IMG/VR virus record: IMGVR_UViG_3300013101_001051
Coordinates: 1-20,387 of that record
Length of the DNA stretch: 20,387 nucleotides
Strand: one strand, 5' to 3'
From: a virus
Part shown: positions 1 through 6,695 of the stretch, in pieces
How the letters are laid out: each line of letters opens with the position of its first letter
How positions within the stretch are numbered: position 1 is the first letter of the stretch
Translations under genes and position numbers: made by a program
Notes under the pieces: model-generated
Database searches by the model: none
What the model saw: only the letters and a program-made list of their open reading frames with translations
Told to the model about the DNA's origin: nothing

Positions 1-171
1 CTCAAGTCTGCCCACCACACTACCTGGGGGCTGGTGAACGCAGTGACGTTCTATCAGGACCACATGGCAAAATCCAGCAAGACAGGTTCACGTTTGAACT
101 CTGGTTGGTTTGGGCAGGGAGCGAACAGGAAGAACAAGGCGTTCGAGGAGGCGCTGAAGATTGCCGCCTAA
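1..171 (+). CDS. C-terminal fragment of a DUF932-like phage/plasmid protein (5' end outside window)
   Basis: Frame 1 is open from the left edge to TAA at 169-171 and encodes 56 residues. It contains the segment TTWGLVNAVTFYQDH followed by an R/S/N/G-rich stretch (SRLNSGWFGQGANRKNKAF) and a short helix ending KIAA. From memory, DUF932 proteins (phage/plasmid-related TIGR03299-like) end in a similar T-x-W-G-x-x-N-A-V-T-x-Y-x-D-H block and a glycine-rich tail, so I assign it to that family. The molecular function of the family is not established; in phages it often sits near recombination or replication genes. The start lies upstream of the window. The fragment reads in the same direction as the rest of the replication cluster but is separated from the next gene by a structured 129-bp leader. 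The family call is moderately sure. Confidence 0.6.
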   Translation, partial: LKSAHHTTWGLVNAVTFYQDHMAKSSKTGSRLNSGWFGQGANRKNKAFEEALKIAA

Positions 172-179
172 GTAAAAAG

Positions 180-211
180 GCGGGAGGCGGGTAACCCCAC
201 CAACCTCCCGC
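180..211 (+). other. GC-rich stem-loop 1 after the DUF932-like gene
   Basis: A perfect 8-bp stem is formed by GCGGGAGG (180-187) and CCTCCCGC (204-211), with a 16-nt loop that can itself pair GGG with CCC. It starts 9 nt after the upstream stop codon. No T-run follows, so it is not a classic intrinsic terminator; it could stabilise the upstream mRNA 3' end, attenuate, or act as a processing site. The structure is visible; the role is inferred. Confidence 0.5.
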
Positions 212-229
212 AAACACCTTAGCAGCAAC

Positions 230-265
230 GCGGGGGAGAGGCACCTAGCAGAACCTCTCCCCCGC
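230..265 (+). other. GC-rich stem-loop 2, 12-bp perfect stem
   Basis: GCGGGGGAGAGG (230-241) pairs perfectly with CCTCTCCCCCGC (254-265) around a 12-nt loop. It resembles stem-loop 1 in its GCGGG...CCCGC ends, and each hairpin is followed by a similar single-stranded tail (CAAACACCTTA at 211-221, ACAACCACCTTA at 266-277). No T-tract follows. The two together look like a duplicated structural module in the leader of the next operon. Confidence 0.55.
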
Positions 266-272
266 ACAACCA

Positions 273-290
273 CCTTACCAATAAGGAGGG
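273..290 (+). promoter_or_regulatory. Shine-Dalgarno GGAGGG partly in a small hairpin
   Basis: The SD GGAGGG (285-290) lies 10 nt before the ATG at 301. CCTTA (273-277) can pair with TAAGG (282-286), placing the 5' part of the SD in a weak 5-bp hairpin with a 4-nt loop. The same AATAAGGAGG string recurs before the gene at 955. Confidence 0.45.
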
Positions 291-300
291 AATTCCCATA

Positions 301-582
301 ATGAAAAATTATGAACTAAGTAGTATTAACTTGGCTGAATATCGGTATCGAATCCGATCAAAAAATCGACTCCAAGATGCCGAGTTTGTTTTGAAAACAG
401 ACGAGAAAAACAGGGCACTGGAAGTTGCCAAGATCCATCTGGATACTTGGTCGAAGGCTGACGACAGGACGGGTTCGCTCAGGGGGGATGGGCGAGTGGA
501 CTTTTGGGTAGACGGAGTGAAGACCGGCTACGTAATTATTGAAGAGCACAGGCACGGACAATACGTGCAGATAGGAGGTTAA
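301..582 (+). CDS. Small hypothetical phage protein (93 aa)
   Basis: This 93-residue ORF starts with ATG behind GGAGGG and ends with TAA at 580-582. I do not recognise the family. The protein is soluble-looking, with no membrane segment, rich in charged residues, and its C-terminal half (RVDFWVDGVKTGYVIIEEH) reads like a short beta-hairpin domain. It is the first gene after the structured leader and is followed at once by the next gene: the SD for 584 (AGGAGG, 573-578) lies inside its last codons, so the two are very likely translationally coupled. Base composition is A/T-richer than the following 955 gene, a mild sign of independent acquisition. No function is proposed. Confidence 0.7.
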   Translation: MKNYELSSINLAEYRYRIRSKNRLQDAEFVLKTDEKNRALEVAKIHLDTWSKADDRTGSLRGDGRVDFWVDGVKTGYVIIEEHRHGQYVQIGG

Positions 583-583
583 G

Positions 584-904
584 ATGGCAGACGTTAGAAA
601 GTTCCCGAACAGGTTCCGCGAGAGATTTGAGGAGGATGACAACCCATACACACAAGGCCTCCCCCCTCTGCTGAACCTGCCAAGGCAGTATGTATTTGAT
701 CAGGTGTTTGAGGTTAATCGAGAATTTCTTGGAGTGATTGATTATGACGTGGCGGATATGGTTGAGTTCTTTGAAGATGGAAGGTACCCCGGCGCGGTAC
801 TAGTGGACATCAGCATCCCCGGCATCCGGGGGTTGTACAGGGTGGATCTCGACAGCTTTATATTAGTGAAGATAATGGATAATACTTTAATTCACTTTAA
901 ATAG
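584..904 (+). CDS. Small hypothetical acidic phage protein (106 aa)
   Basis: The 106-residue ORF has ATG at 584, five nt after an AGGAGG and one nt after the previous stop. The N-terminus is basic (ADVRKFPNRFRERFEEDDN); the rest is acidic and hydrophobic, with blocks such as YDVADMVEFFEDGRYPG and GIRGLYRVDLDSF that look like a compact alpha/beta fold. I do not recognise a family, and no cysteines or catalytic motif stand out. Its stop codon (TAG, 902-904) is part of the left arm of a stem-loop at 903-938. It probably belongs to the same transcript as the 301 and 955 genes. Confidence 0.7.
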   Translation: MADVRKFPNRFRERFEEDDNPYTQGLPPLLNLPRQYVFDQVFEVNREFLGVIDYDVADMVEFFEDGRYPGAVLVDISIPGIRGLYRVDLDSFILVKIMDNTLIHFK

Positions 905-938
905 TATGTAGTATCAGTAACAATTAATACTGCATACT
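903..938 (+). other. 12-bp stem-loop spanning the stop codon and leading to the next SD
   Basis: AGTATGTAGTAT (903-914) pairs with ATACTGCATACT (927-938) through 12 positions, one a G-U wobble, around a 12-nt loop. It begins inside the stop codon of the 584 gene and ends just before AATAAGGAGG (940-949), the SD of the 955 gene. It is A/T-rich with no T-run, so it is a candidate operator or translational control structure rather than a terminator. The AGTA/TACT composition resembles the repeat block at 2099-2127. Confidence 0.5.
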
Positions 939-954
939 GAATAAGGAGGAACCA

Positions 955-1635
955 ATGGCATCCCTACGACAACTACAACCCTCCAAAACTATCCACCTCG
1001 ATACCAAAGGGGCCAAGCCCGGAGAAGGGCTCCCCTTCAACAGGAAGGTGGGACACCTAAAGGTCGGACCCAACCGCCCCATAGGAAAGGAGTCCAAGTT
1101 CTTCTTCACCTGCGACTGCGGTAACAGCGGATGGCTCACAGCCGGGGAGATGCGGGAGATCCTGTGCCGCTATAGCGGGTGTGGGGAGCCTGACTGCACC
1201 GCCCTGAGCTTCGATGAGACAGTGTGGACTTCCAGAGACTCCCTACGCATCCAGCTGTTCGCCCTGCTCCTCCTGTGCCCTGAGGACGTTCAGAGTTTCT
1301 GGGGCGGCACCATGGACGACATGTATGAGGGTATCGACTTCGAGGAGGCCCTGATAAACCTCAGCCTGTACCTTGAGGATAACGACTGTGGCGGCGTTTG
1401 GCTGGGACGGGTATCAGAACGCCTGCCGTTCATGGAAACCAACGTGCGGCTGTCCAGCAAGCCAGACAAGGTGCTGTTGAACTTCTCCAAGGCCAAGATT
1501 GAGGTGGAGGGGGAGGACATGACCATGAAGGAGCTATGCGGCATCGGGAACCTCAGCCCTGATGAGTTATTGCTGAGGCTGTATGAGCTGGGAACAACTG
1601 ACGATTTATTGATCAATTTGATGGAGAATAAGTAA
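955..1635 (+). CDS. Hypothetical phage protein with N-terminal cysteine cluster (226 aa)
   Basis: ATG at 955 follows AAGGAGGAACCA, an ideal Shine-Dalgarno and spacer. The 226-residue protein has a cysteine-rich N-terminal third: C53-x-C55-G, then C71, C76-G and C81, in a layout like the short zinc ribbons (CxCG...SGCG.xxC) common in small phage proteins. A structural zinc site is therefore likely. The remainder is helical and acidic (DDMYEGIDFEEALINLSLYL), ending with a leucine-rich helical segment (LSPDELLLRLYELG). I do not recognise a named family. The stop TAA (1633-1635) overlaps the next ATG, so 955 and 1635 are coupled. The zinc assignment is inference from the cysteine spacing. Confidence 0.75.
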   Translation: MASLRQLQPSKTIHLDTKGAKPGEGLPFNRKVGHLKVGPNRPIGKESKFFFTCDCGNSGWLTAGEMREILCRYSGCGEPDCTALSFDETVWTSRDSLRIQLFALLLLCPEDVQSFWGGTMDDMYEGIDFEEALINLSLYLEDNDCGGVWLGRVSERLPFMETNVRLSSKPDKVLLNFSKAKIEVEGEDMTMKELCGIGNLSPDELLLRLYELGTTDDLLINLMENK

Positions 1636-2003
1636 TGGCAGGGTTTAAAAAAGATTCCATTTCTGTAATATCGGTGGGGCATAAGCAGTACGATCTGTTG
1701 GACGTGAAGGAGAGTGGGTCTGGTGTTCGACATACCTCCACCAAGTTCTATGACGATGTGATCACTGCATACAATGTCAGCAAGGTAGGAGACATCCTGA
1801 TCATCCCCCTGCCAGCGGAGGTGAAGTTCTTCAACCTGACCAACGTGTTCAGGGGGAGGGGGCTGACTCGGGGGCTGGATATTGTGATCGCCAGACAGGA
1901 GACGGATATGGACGGCAAGCTACTTCCACGGAGTGAGCGTCCTGTTAAATTAAAGAAACTTACCAAAACCAAAGGGAGAATTATTGACACGAACCGCGAG
2001 TAG
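1635..2003 (+). CDS. Hypothetical phage protein (122 aa)
   Basis: The ATG at 1635 shares its A with the previous stop (TAATG), with GGAG upstream at 1623-1626. The 122-residue product is basic at its C-terminus (PVKLKKLTKTKGRIIDTNRE) and beta-rich in the middle (VGDILIIPLPAEVKFFNLTNV). I do not recognise a family. It is the last gene before a stem-loop (2014-2045) and a rho-independent terminator (2062-2087), so it closes the first operon of the window. The basic tail would suit nucleic-acid or ribosome binding, but there is no motif to support a specific role. Confidence 0.7.
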   Translation: MAGFKKDSISVISVGHKQYDLLDVKESGSGVRHTSTKFYDDVITAYNVSKVGDILIIPLPAEVKFFNLTNVFRGRGLTRGLDIVIARQETDMDGKLLPRSERPVKLKKLTKTKGRIIDTNRE

Positions 2004-2013
2004 GTAGATGATG

Positions 2014-2045
2014 GTCATGCTTCACTCCCTATGTTGAAGCATGAC
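2014..2045 (+). other. Perfect 11-bp stem-loop upstream of the terminator
   Basis: GTCATGCTTCA (2014-2024) and TGAAGCATGAC (2035-2045) form a perfect 11-bp stem with a 10-nt loop, 10 nt after the stop codon of the 1635 gene and 16 nt before the intrinsic terminator stem. It lacks a T-tract. It may be an mRNA 3'-end stabiliser, an RNase III processing site, or a protein-binding inverted repeat. Confidence 0.6.
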
Positions 2046-2061
2046 TGTCATGGGTTCATTT

Positions 2062-2087
2062 GCCCCCTTATACCGGGGGCTTTTTTT
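2062..2087 (+). terminator. Rho-independent terminator
   Basis: GCCCCC (2062-2067) pairs with GGGGGC (2075-2080) around the 7-nt loop TTATACC and is followed directly by seven T residues (2081-2087). This is a textbook intrinsic terminator. It ends the 301-2003 operon, so the genes from 2154 onward need their own promoter or antitermination. Confidence 0.9.
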
Positions 2088-2090
2088 ACG

Positions 2091-2127
2091 CCACTAATAG
2101 TACTATGTACCAGTGGTACTATGTACT
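2091..2127 (+). promoter_or_regulatory. Operator-like repeat block before the HTH gene
   Basis: GTACTATGTAC occurs twice (2100-2110 and 2116-2126) with a 16-bp period, and each copy is GTAC-N3-GTAC. The whole segment 2099-2127 is also a near-perfect inverted repeat (AGTAC..GTACC/GGTAC..GTACT); ATAGTACTAT at 2097-2106 is a perfect palindrome, and CCACT (2091-2095) mirrors AGTGG (2112-2116). It lies between the terminator and the SD (TAGGAGG) of a small HTH gene, the usual place for an autoregulatory operator. No convincing -35/-10 pair is visible to me, so the promoter itself is inferred from position. Confidence 0.6.
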
Positions 2128-2153
2128 AATCATTAATAATAGGAGGCATCACT

Positions 2154-2378
2154 ATGGCCGACGCACATTTTATGGCAGAAGATAATCTAAAATACATTCG
2201 ACGAGTGAAGGACGGAAGCAACCTCACTTGGAGACAACTCTCACAACTTACAGGGTACAGCGACGAGTACGTGCGAGCTTGGTTCGCCAAGCCCGGAAGT
2301 TCAAAGTTTAGAACAGTTCCTGACAGGGCAGTGACAATAGTAAAACTGAAAATGACAAGTGAAAACCCAGCTGCCTAA
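2154..2378 (+). CDS. Small helix-turn-helix DNA-binding protein (74 aa)
   Basis: ATG at 2154 follows TAGGAGG with a 7-nt spacer. The 74-residue protein has a helix-turn-helix core at about residues 23-45: TWRQLSQLTGYSDEYVRAWF, which shows the Q-L-xx-L-T-G-xS-xxxV-R-x-W pattern of Cro/XRE-like or MerR-like recognition units, followed by a basic region (KFRTVPDRAVTIVKLKM). Known small phage HTH proteins of this type act as transcriptional regulators. It sits first in its transcription unit, immediately downstream of a repeated inverted operator-like block, so autoregulation and control of the replication operon are the simplest reading. The gene ends 12 nt before the primase start, whose SD AGGAG follows its stop. 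HTH assignment is fairly sure; the regulatory role is inferred. Confidence 0.7.
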   Translation: MADAHFMAEDNLKYIRRVKDGSNLTWRQLSQLTGYSDEYVRAWFAKPGSSKFRTVPDRAVTIVKLKMTSENPAA

Positions 2379-2390
2379 CAGGAGCAACCA

Positions 2391-5171
2391 ATGTACCGAT
2401 ACATCCAACGGTCTGAAAAAGGCTCGTGGGTGCCAGTAAAGTCGAATGAGTTGGACGTTAAGATACAGGAGCTGGAAGCTAAAAAAGTCACCATCCTTGA
2501 AGTAACAGAAATAGTTGAAGAAAGCGCGAGGGATAAGAGAACCTACTCTTACCGGGGACCGCTCTACTTCGACATAGACTGCAAGGAAGATTTAAGGCTC
2601 GCCATAGAGTCGGGGAAAACTTTAGTAGAGAAGCTTGTTGAGCTTGGCGTACCAAAGCAAGGGGTAAAGATTTTTGCCTCAGGCTCCAAGGGCATACACG
2701 TAACAGTCGATCAGAAATACTTTAGTGCGGGGAGGGCAATAAAAGGATTACCGTTAGTTTACAAAGTGATGGCTAAAGAGTTTTACGTCCCCGGCATGGA
2801 CTTTGCGGTTTACAGTTGTGGCAGAGGCAATGCTTTCAGACTGGAGAACGTGGAAAGATATGACGGCAACTATCGAGTACCTGTCCTGTACGAAGAGCTG
2901 AAGGATCTGGATGCGGATGGGTATAAAAAACTGACATCCAAGCCGCGCAATATTACCCAGATAGACCCGAAGCCCATGAAGGTGGTGCTGCTTCAGAATA
3001 TTTTTGAAGAGGCGAGGCGGGAGGTGAACACCAACACCAAACCTGCTGTTATTGTATCGTCAGAGGAAGGGCTAAAGGAGTTAAGGGATGATGTCCCTCC
3101 CTGTATACAAAACTTGTGTGACTGGAAGGGGGTCAGGTCTGAGCGTAACCTCAATCAGGCCTCAATGCAGCTGGGTATATTTATTGGCAGGGCTGACATC
3201 AGTGATGTGGTGGCCGATGGGTTGATATCGAGGCTGGCAGACAGCTCCACCAGCTCGAAGTACGACAGCCTACGAGCCAAGTATGACCATGTAAAGGGCA
3301 GCGTGTCCTACATGAAGAACTCACCCTCGTACCAGTTCAGCTGCGCATCAATGAGGGGTCTGTTTGACAGAGCCCCCTGCGACGGATGTGTGATTGAAGA
3401 CTCTCCTGAATCAGCCAACTCAGCATCCCTCAACATGGGGCTGCTGGAGAGGGAGGACGGGATGTTTATCGTCTCCACTAAAGGGGACAAACCCCTTACC
3501 AATTTTACTATGCTACCCACCGACCACTACATTGACATGCCACAGACAGGAGGTACTGGGGCACGAGTCGGCACTCGGATGGAACTGTACGATACCGGCG
3601 AGATGGTAGCTACCGTGGTGTTCCACGAATCAAGCTGGCTATCAAGAACAGCATTCATGAAGGATACGACTGAAGGGCATGGAGTTCTGATGTTCTTTGG
3701 CAGCGACAATGACGTGCAGGCAATTAAAGGGCATGTCCTCAACAAAGAGAATAGTATGGGAGAAATACTTAGGGTACATACTTGCGGGATTCAACGAGAA
3801 GAGATTGGAGATTCCGAAATATTTACATACGTCGAGCCCGACATGTCGATTAACACTAACAGGATTCAAAATACACATGAGTATGCCGGGAGTTTGGTGG
3901 CTCGACCTTACTTTTCCGAGTCAAGCATCTGTGCGATAGAGGATGAAGAGGCTGACGATGCGCTGTTCAACATGCTGGGCATTAATCAGGAGGTAGAGAT
4001 GGGGCTGATGGTTGGGTGGTTTATTGCCTGCCACTTTAAGGCTCACATTATGGCACTGTTCAGCCAGTTCCCAGTGCTGGCAGTGTGGGGGAGTGCAGGG
4101 TCAGGGAAGAGTGTTACCGTCTCCCTGATTAGTTGGCTAAACGGAACGGACTACACCATGCGAGACACCCCCGTCAACGTTTCCAACATCACCCCCTTCG
4201 CCATTTTAGATTACGCCTCCTCCACTACCACTGTCCCCAGAGTCCTCGAAGAATATAACAAGTCAAAGATGAGATTGTCTCAGTGGAAATCAGTGGGGGA
4301 AATACTCAAGGCTACGTGGAACTCGGAAGCTGTGTTGCGTGGAGGGTTGGCCAGCAAGAAGGACAACACCCGCAGTGGGGGGAAGGTTACAAAGATCCCT
4401 ATTAGCGGCCCTCTGGTTGTAGTCAGTGAGCAGGAGCTGGAGATGCCTGCCCTGCAGGAGCGCAGTATTCGTGTGAAGCTGTCTAAAGATAAGCGACAGG
4501 GGAAGCGAACTGAATTGCGCAACGCCAATCGAGGTCGAAAGAAGTTGAGGGAGGTAGGCAAGGCAGTGATGGCCGTAGCCTTGCAAACTTCCACTAACGA
4601 GATAGAGGAAGTCTTTGATGCCACGGAAGGTCTGATCTCTGAGGATCTGGACGACAGGCCCCGCTATTGTTACCAGACCAGTATGGTAGGGCTGAAACTT
4701 TTCCGGGGGGTAGTTAGCAAACAGCTCAAGCTGCCACGGTCCACTGAAAAGTTGGACGAAATAATCAGCACAATGGAAGAATATTTCGTACATCTCGGGG
4801 AGTCAGCCAAGGATATCAACGCTCGCTCTGAAGTGGACGCGGTGCTGGAAGAGATGAACATCATGGCCAGTATCAAGAACGGTCAGGAGAACTGGCTGGT
4901 CAAGGTTGACCACTACCTCCTGCTGAAGAACGACGGGGTACTGGTGATGGACCCATTAATCTGCCACGCAATTTACAGGCGGTATATCAAGACCGTCAGT
5001 AATTCCGCAGCTGTCATTGAAAGTAGTAAGGCGTTTATTGGCCTGCTAAAAGAAGAGCCGTATTTTATAGAGTTCGCCCCCACCGAATCAATGGGCAATG
5101 GCAGAGCGATGGCACGGCTGGACATTAAGAAGTTGGACGAGAAAGGTTTGGATACTAGTGGATTCATATAG
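2391..5171 (+). CDS. Primase-helicase: AEP (PrimPol-like) primase fused to P-loop helicase-like domain
   Basis: This 926-residue protein starts at ATG behind AGGAGCAACCA. The N-terminal domain shows archaeo-eukaryotic primase motifs: YFDID with D61/D63 (metal-binding DxD), SGSKGIHV with H103 (the sxH motif) and GMDFAVYS with D137 followed by GNAFRLE. After it comes a cysteine-bearing region beginning PPCIQNL (C238, also C243) and ending SC318...PC330-DGC333, which resembles the Fe-S C-terminal domain of the PriL primase subunit. The C-terminal half has a Walker A motif GSAGSGKS (567-574, K573) and a segment GPLVVVSEQELEMPALQERS typical of phage DUF927/D5-like helicase domains. It should synthesise primers and unwind DNA at the phage fork. 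It opens the replication operon and is followed by the SNF2 helicase, whose SD overlaps its stop. Domain order is clear; the precise helicase family is less sure. Confidence 0.85.
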   Translation: MYRYIQRSEKGSWVPVKSNELDVKIQELEAKKVTILEVTEIVEESARDKRTYSYRGPLYFDIDCKEDLRLAIESGKTLVEKLVELGVPKQGVKIFASGSKGIHVTVDQKYFSAGRAIKGLPLVYKVMAKEFYVPGMDFAVYSCGRGNAFRLENVERYDGNYRVPVLYEELKDLDADGYKKLTSKPRNITQIDPKPMKVVLLQNIFEEARREVNTNTKPAVIVSSEEGLKELRDDVPPCIQNLCDWKGVRSERNLNQASMQLGIFIGRADISDVVADGLISRLADSSTSSKYDSLRAKYDHVKGSVSYMKNSPSYQFSCASMRGLFDRAPCDGCVIEDSPESANSASLNMGLLEREDGMFIVSTKGDKPLTNFTMLPTDHYIDMPQTGGTGARVGTRMELYDTGEMVATVVFHESSWLSRTAFMKDTTEGHGVLMFFGSDNDVQAIKGHVLNKENSMGEILRVHTCGIQREEIGDSEIFTYVEPDMSINTNRIQNTHEYAGSLVARPYFSESSICAIEDEEADDALFNMLGINQEVEMGLMVGWFIACHFKAHIMALFSQFPVLAVWGSAGSGKSVTVSLISWLNGTDYTMRDTPVNVSNITPFAILDYASSTTTVPRVLEEYNKSKMRLSQWKSVGEILKATWNSEAVLRGGLASKKDNTRSGGKVTKIPISGPLVVVSEQELEMPALQERSIRVKLSKDKRQGKRTELRNANRGRKKLREVGKAVMAVALQTSTNEIEEVFDATEGLISEDLDDRPRYCYQTSMVGLKLFRGVVSKQLKLPRSTEKLDEIISTMEEYFVHLGESAKDINARSEVDAVLEEMNIMASIKNGQENWLVKVDHYLLLKNDGVLVMDPLICHAIYRRYIKTVSNSAAVIESSKAFIGLLKEEPYFIEFAPTESMGNGRAMARLDIKKLDEKGLDTSGFI

Positions 5172-5182
5172 GAGGAATACCC

Positions 5183-6685
5183 ATGACGTATACTCTAGAC
5201 ACTTACTTTAAAAAGGCTGGACTGAAAAACCCAGTAGCATTTGCACCGTTCATTACGATGAACCCGGAAAAGATACCTATGGAGCATCAGGTCAGTGGGC
5301 TGAACAGGCTGCTGACCAACGAGTACTGGGGGCTGTATGACCAGCCGGGAACCGGCAAGACGCTTACCAGCCACGCATTCTTCCTGTACTGGGTGAGCGA
5401 GGGGCAGCGTACTATCGCAGTGATGCCCCCCAACCTTGTGTACCAGTTCGAGGAGGAGTTGTACGATGTGTATCAGGGGGCAGAGAAGTACGTTGCCAGT
5501 CACATACTGGACGACTCTCCTGCTAAACGTAAGAAACTGTACGCCCAGTGGAGAGAGAACGATAGCTGGCCCCAACTCCTGTGCATGTCGTACCAGATGT
5601 TCAGCAGGGAGTGGGAGAAGTGGAGCAAAGTTTACCGAGTCGGCATCTTCGACGAGGCACAGGCCTTGAAGAATTCCAACTCCGGGTTCTTTAAGCATGT
5701 CCACGAGTGGCAGCACCAGAAGGGAGGCACCTCTTCCACATTCATGACTGGTACCCCGACACATAACGAGTTGATCGACACCTACTCCCTGATAGAGTTA
5801 ACTGACCCCGGCGCGTACTTCAGTCTGAAGACTTTCGACAAGATCCACTGCGTGTACAAGAGGGTGCCACTGAAGAAGCCGCGCAGGATGAAGAACGGAG
5901 GATGGCAGAAGTCATTCACAGTTCGGACGGGGTACAAGGCGGTCCCTGATATCTCCAAGGCGCTGTACAAACGTGCCAGCAGGACGCTGAAGAAAGATGT
6001 GATCGAGATTAAAGACCCGACGATTACAGAGGTGGCAGTGAAACTGGAGGCGGGGCACCTCAGGCTATACAAGAAGCTAGTGAAGGAGAGGCTGCTGGAA
6101 GTGGGTGATGAGATGATCATTGCTGATAACGCTCAGGCTTTGCGCCAGAAGTGTTTGCAGATTGTCACCTGCCCGGAGTTGTACATTGAGGAGATGAAGT
6201 TTAAAAATAATGTAGTGATGGCCATTCAGGAAATAATTGACGGGATGGATATCGAGAAGTCGAAGGTAATAATCTTCGTCAACTATCAAGACTCAGTACG
6301 AAACCTAGATTCCTATTTTTCCAAGTTTAATCCGGCGCTCATGTACGGTGCCTCAAACACGGAGAAAAATCGTCAGAAATTCTTGAAGGATGATACCTGC
6401 CGACTACTCATCGCTAACCCCAAGTCAGCAGGCGCAGGCTTTAACTTTCAAAGCGTCTGCCACACAATTATATTCGGGGAGCCTACCGGAGTGCCGGGGG
6501 ACTTCAAGCAGGCAATGGATAGAGTCCACCGCAGTGGGCAACGCAACCTAGTGAACATCTGGATCATCAAAGCACTTGGAACCATCTCCCCCAAAGCGAC
6601 AGAGGAAATGCTGCGCAAGGAAGGGGAAGCTCAACAAGTTTACAAAGACAGACATACGTTCCTGTCTGAATTTAAAGCCGCATAG
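5183..6685 (+). CDS. SNF2/SF2-type DNA helicase (500 aa)
   Basis: The 500-residue protein has the complete motif set of a small phage SNF2-like SF2 ATPase: the Q-like element MEHQVSGLNRLL, Walker A DQPGTGKT (53-60, K59), DEAQ box FDEAQALKN (D157-Q160), motif III MTGTPTHN, motif V GAGFNFQ, and motif VI DRVHRSGQR (H449-R454). The HRSGQ form with a DEAQ box is characteristic of SNF2/RapA-like translocases. Its likely role is ATP-driven remodelling at the fork or during recombination. The SD is the TAGGAGG created by the stop codon of the primase gene, with ATG 7 nt on, so the two are coupled. It is followed by the 6696 gene through a second TAGGAGG. Lengths around 450-550 residues are usual for phage members. 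Family assignment is strong; the exact role is inferred. Confidence 0.9.
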   Translation: MTYTLDTYFKKAGLKNPVAFAPFITMNPEKIPMEHQVSGLNRLLTNEYWGLYDQPGTGKTLTSHAFFLYWVSEGQRTIAVMPPNLVYQFEEELYDVYQGAEKYVASHILDDSPAKRKKLYAQWRENDSWPQLLCMSYQMFSREWEKWSKVYRVGIFDEAQALKNSNSGFFKHVHEWQHQKGGTSSTFMTGTPTHNELIDTYSLIELTDPGAYFSLKTFDKIHCVYKRVPLKKPRRMKNGGWQKSFTVRTGYKAVPDISKALYKRASRTLKKDVIEIKDPTITEVAVKLEAGHLRLYKKLVKERLLEVGDEMIIADNAQALRQKCLQIVTCPELYIEEMKFKNNVVMAIQEIIDGMDIEKSKVIIFVNYQDSVRNLDSYFSKFNPALMYGASNTEKNRQKFLKDDTCRLLIANPKSAGAGFNFQSVCHTIIFGEPTGVPGDFKQAMDRVHRSGQRNLVNIWIIKALGTISPKATEEMLRKEGEAQQVYKDRHTFLSEFKAA

Positions 6686-6695
6686 GAGGCAACCA

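Noticed and set aside
1290-1733. Antisense ORF of 147 codons across the 955 and 1635 genes
   Set aside because: It runs against two coupled forward genes with good SDs, and its composition is serine-rich shadow sequence.
4290-4793. Antisense ORF of 167 codons inside the primase-helicase gene
   Set aside because: It lies wholly opposite a strongly conserved coding region, has no Shine-Dalgarno and no recognisable motif; it is a mirror of codon bias.
5195-5764. Antisense ORF of 189 codons inside the SNF2 helicase gene
   Set aside because: It is opposite the conserved helicase motifs with a Leu/Val/His-rich composition typical of shadow frames.
6576-6695. Upstream 40-codon extension of the 6696 gene
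   Set aside because: It lies within the end of the SNF2 helicase in another frame; the ATG at 6696 has an excellent SD.
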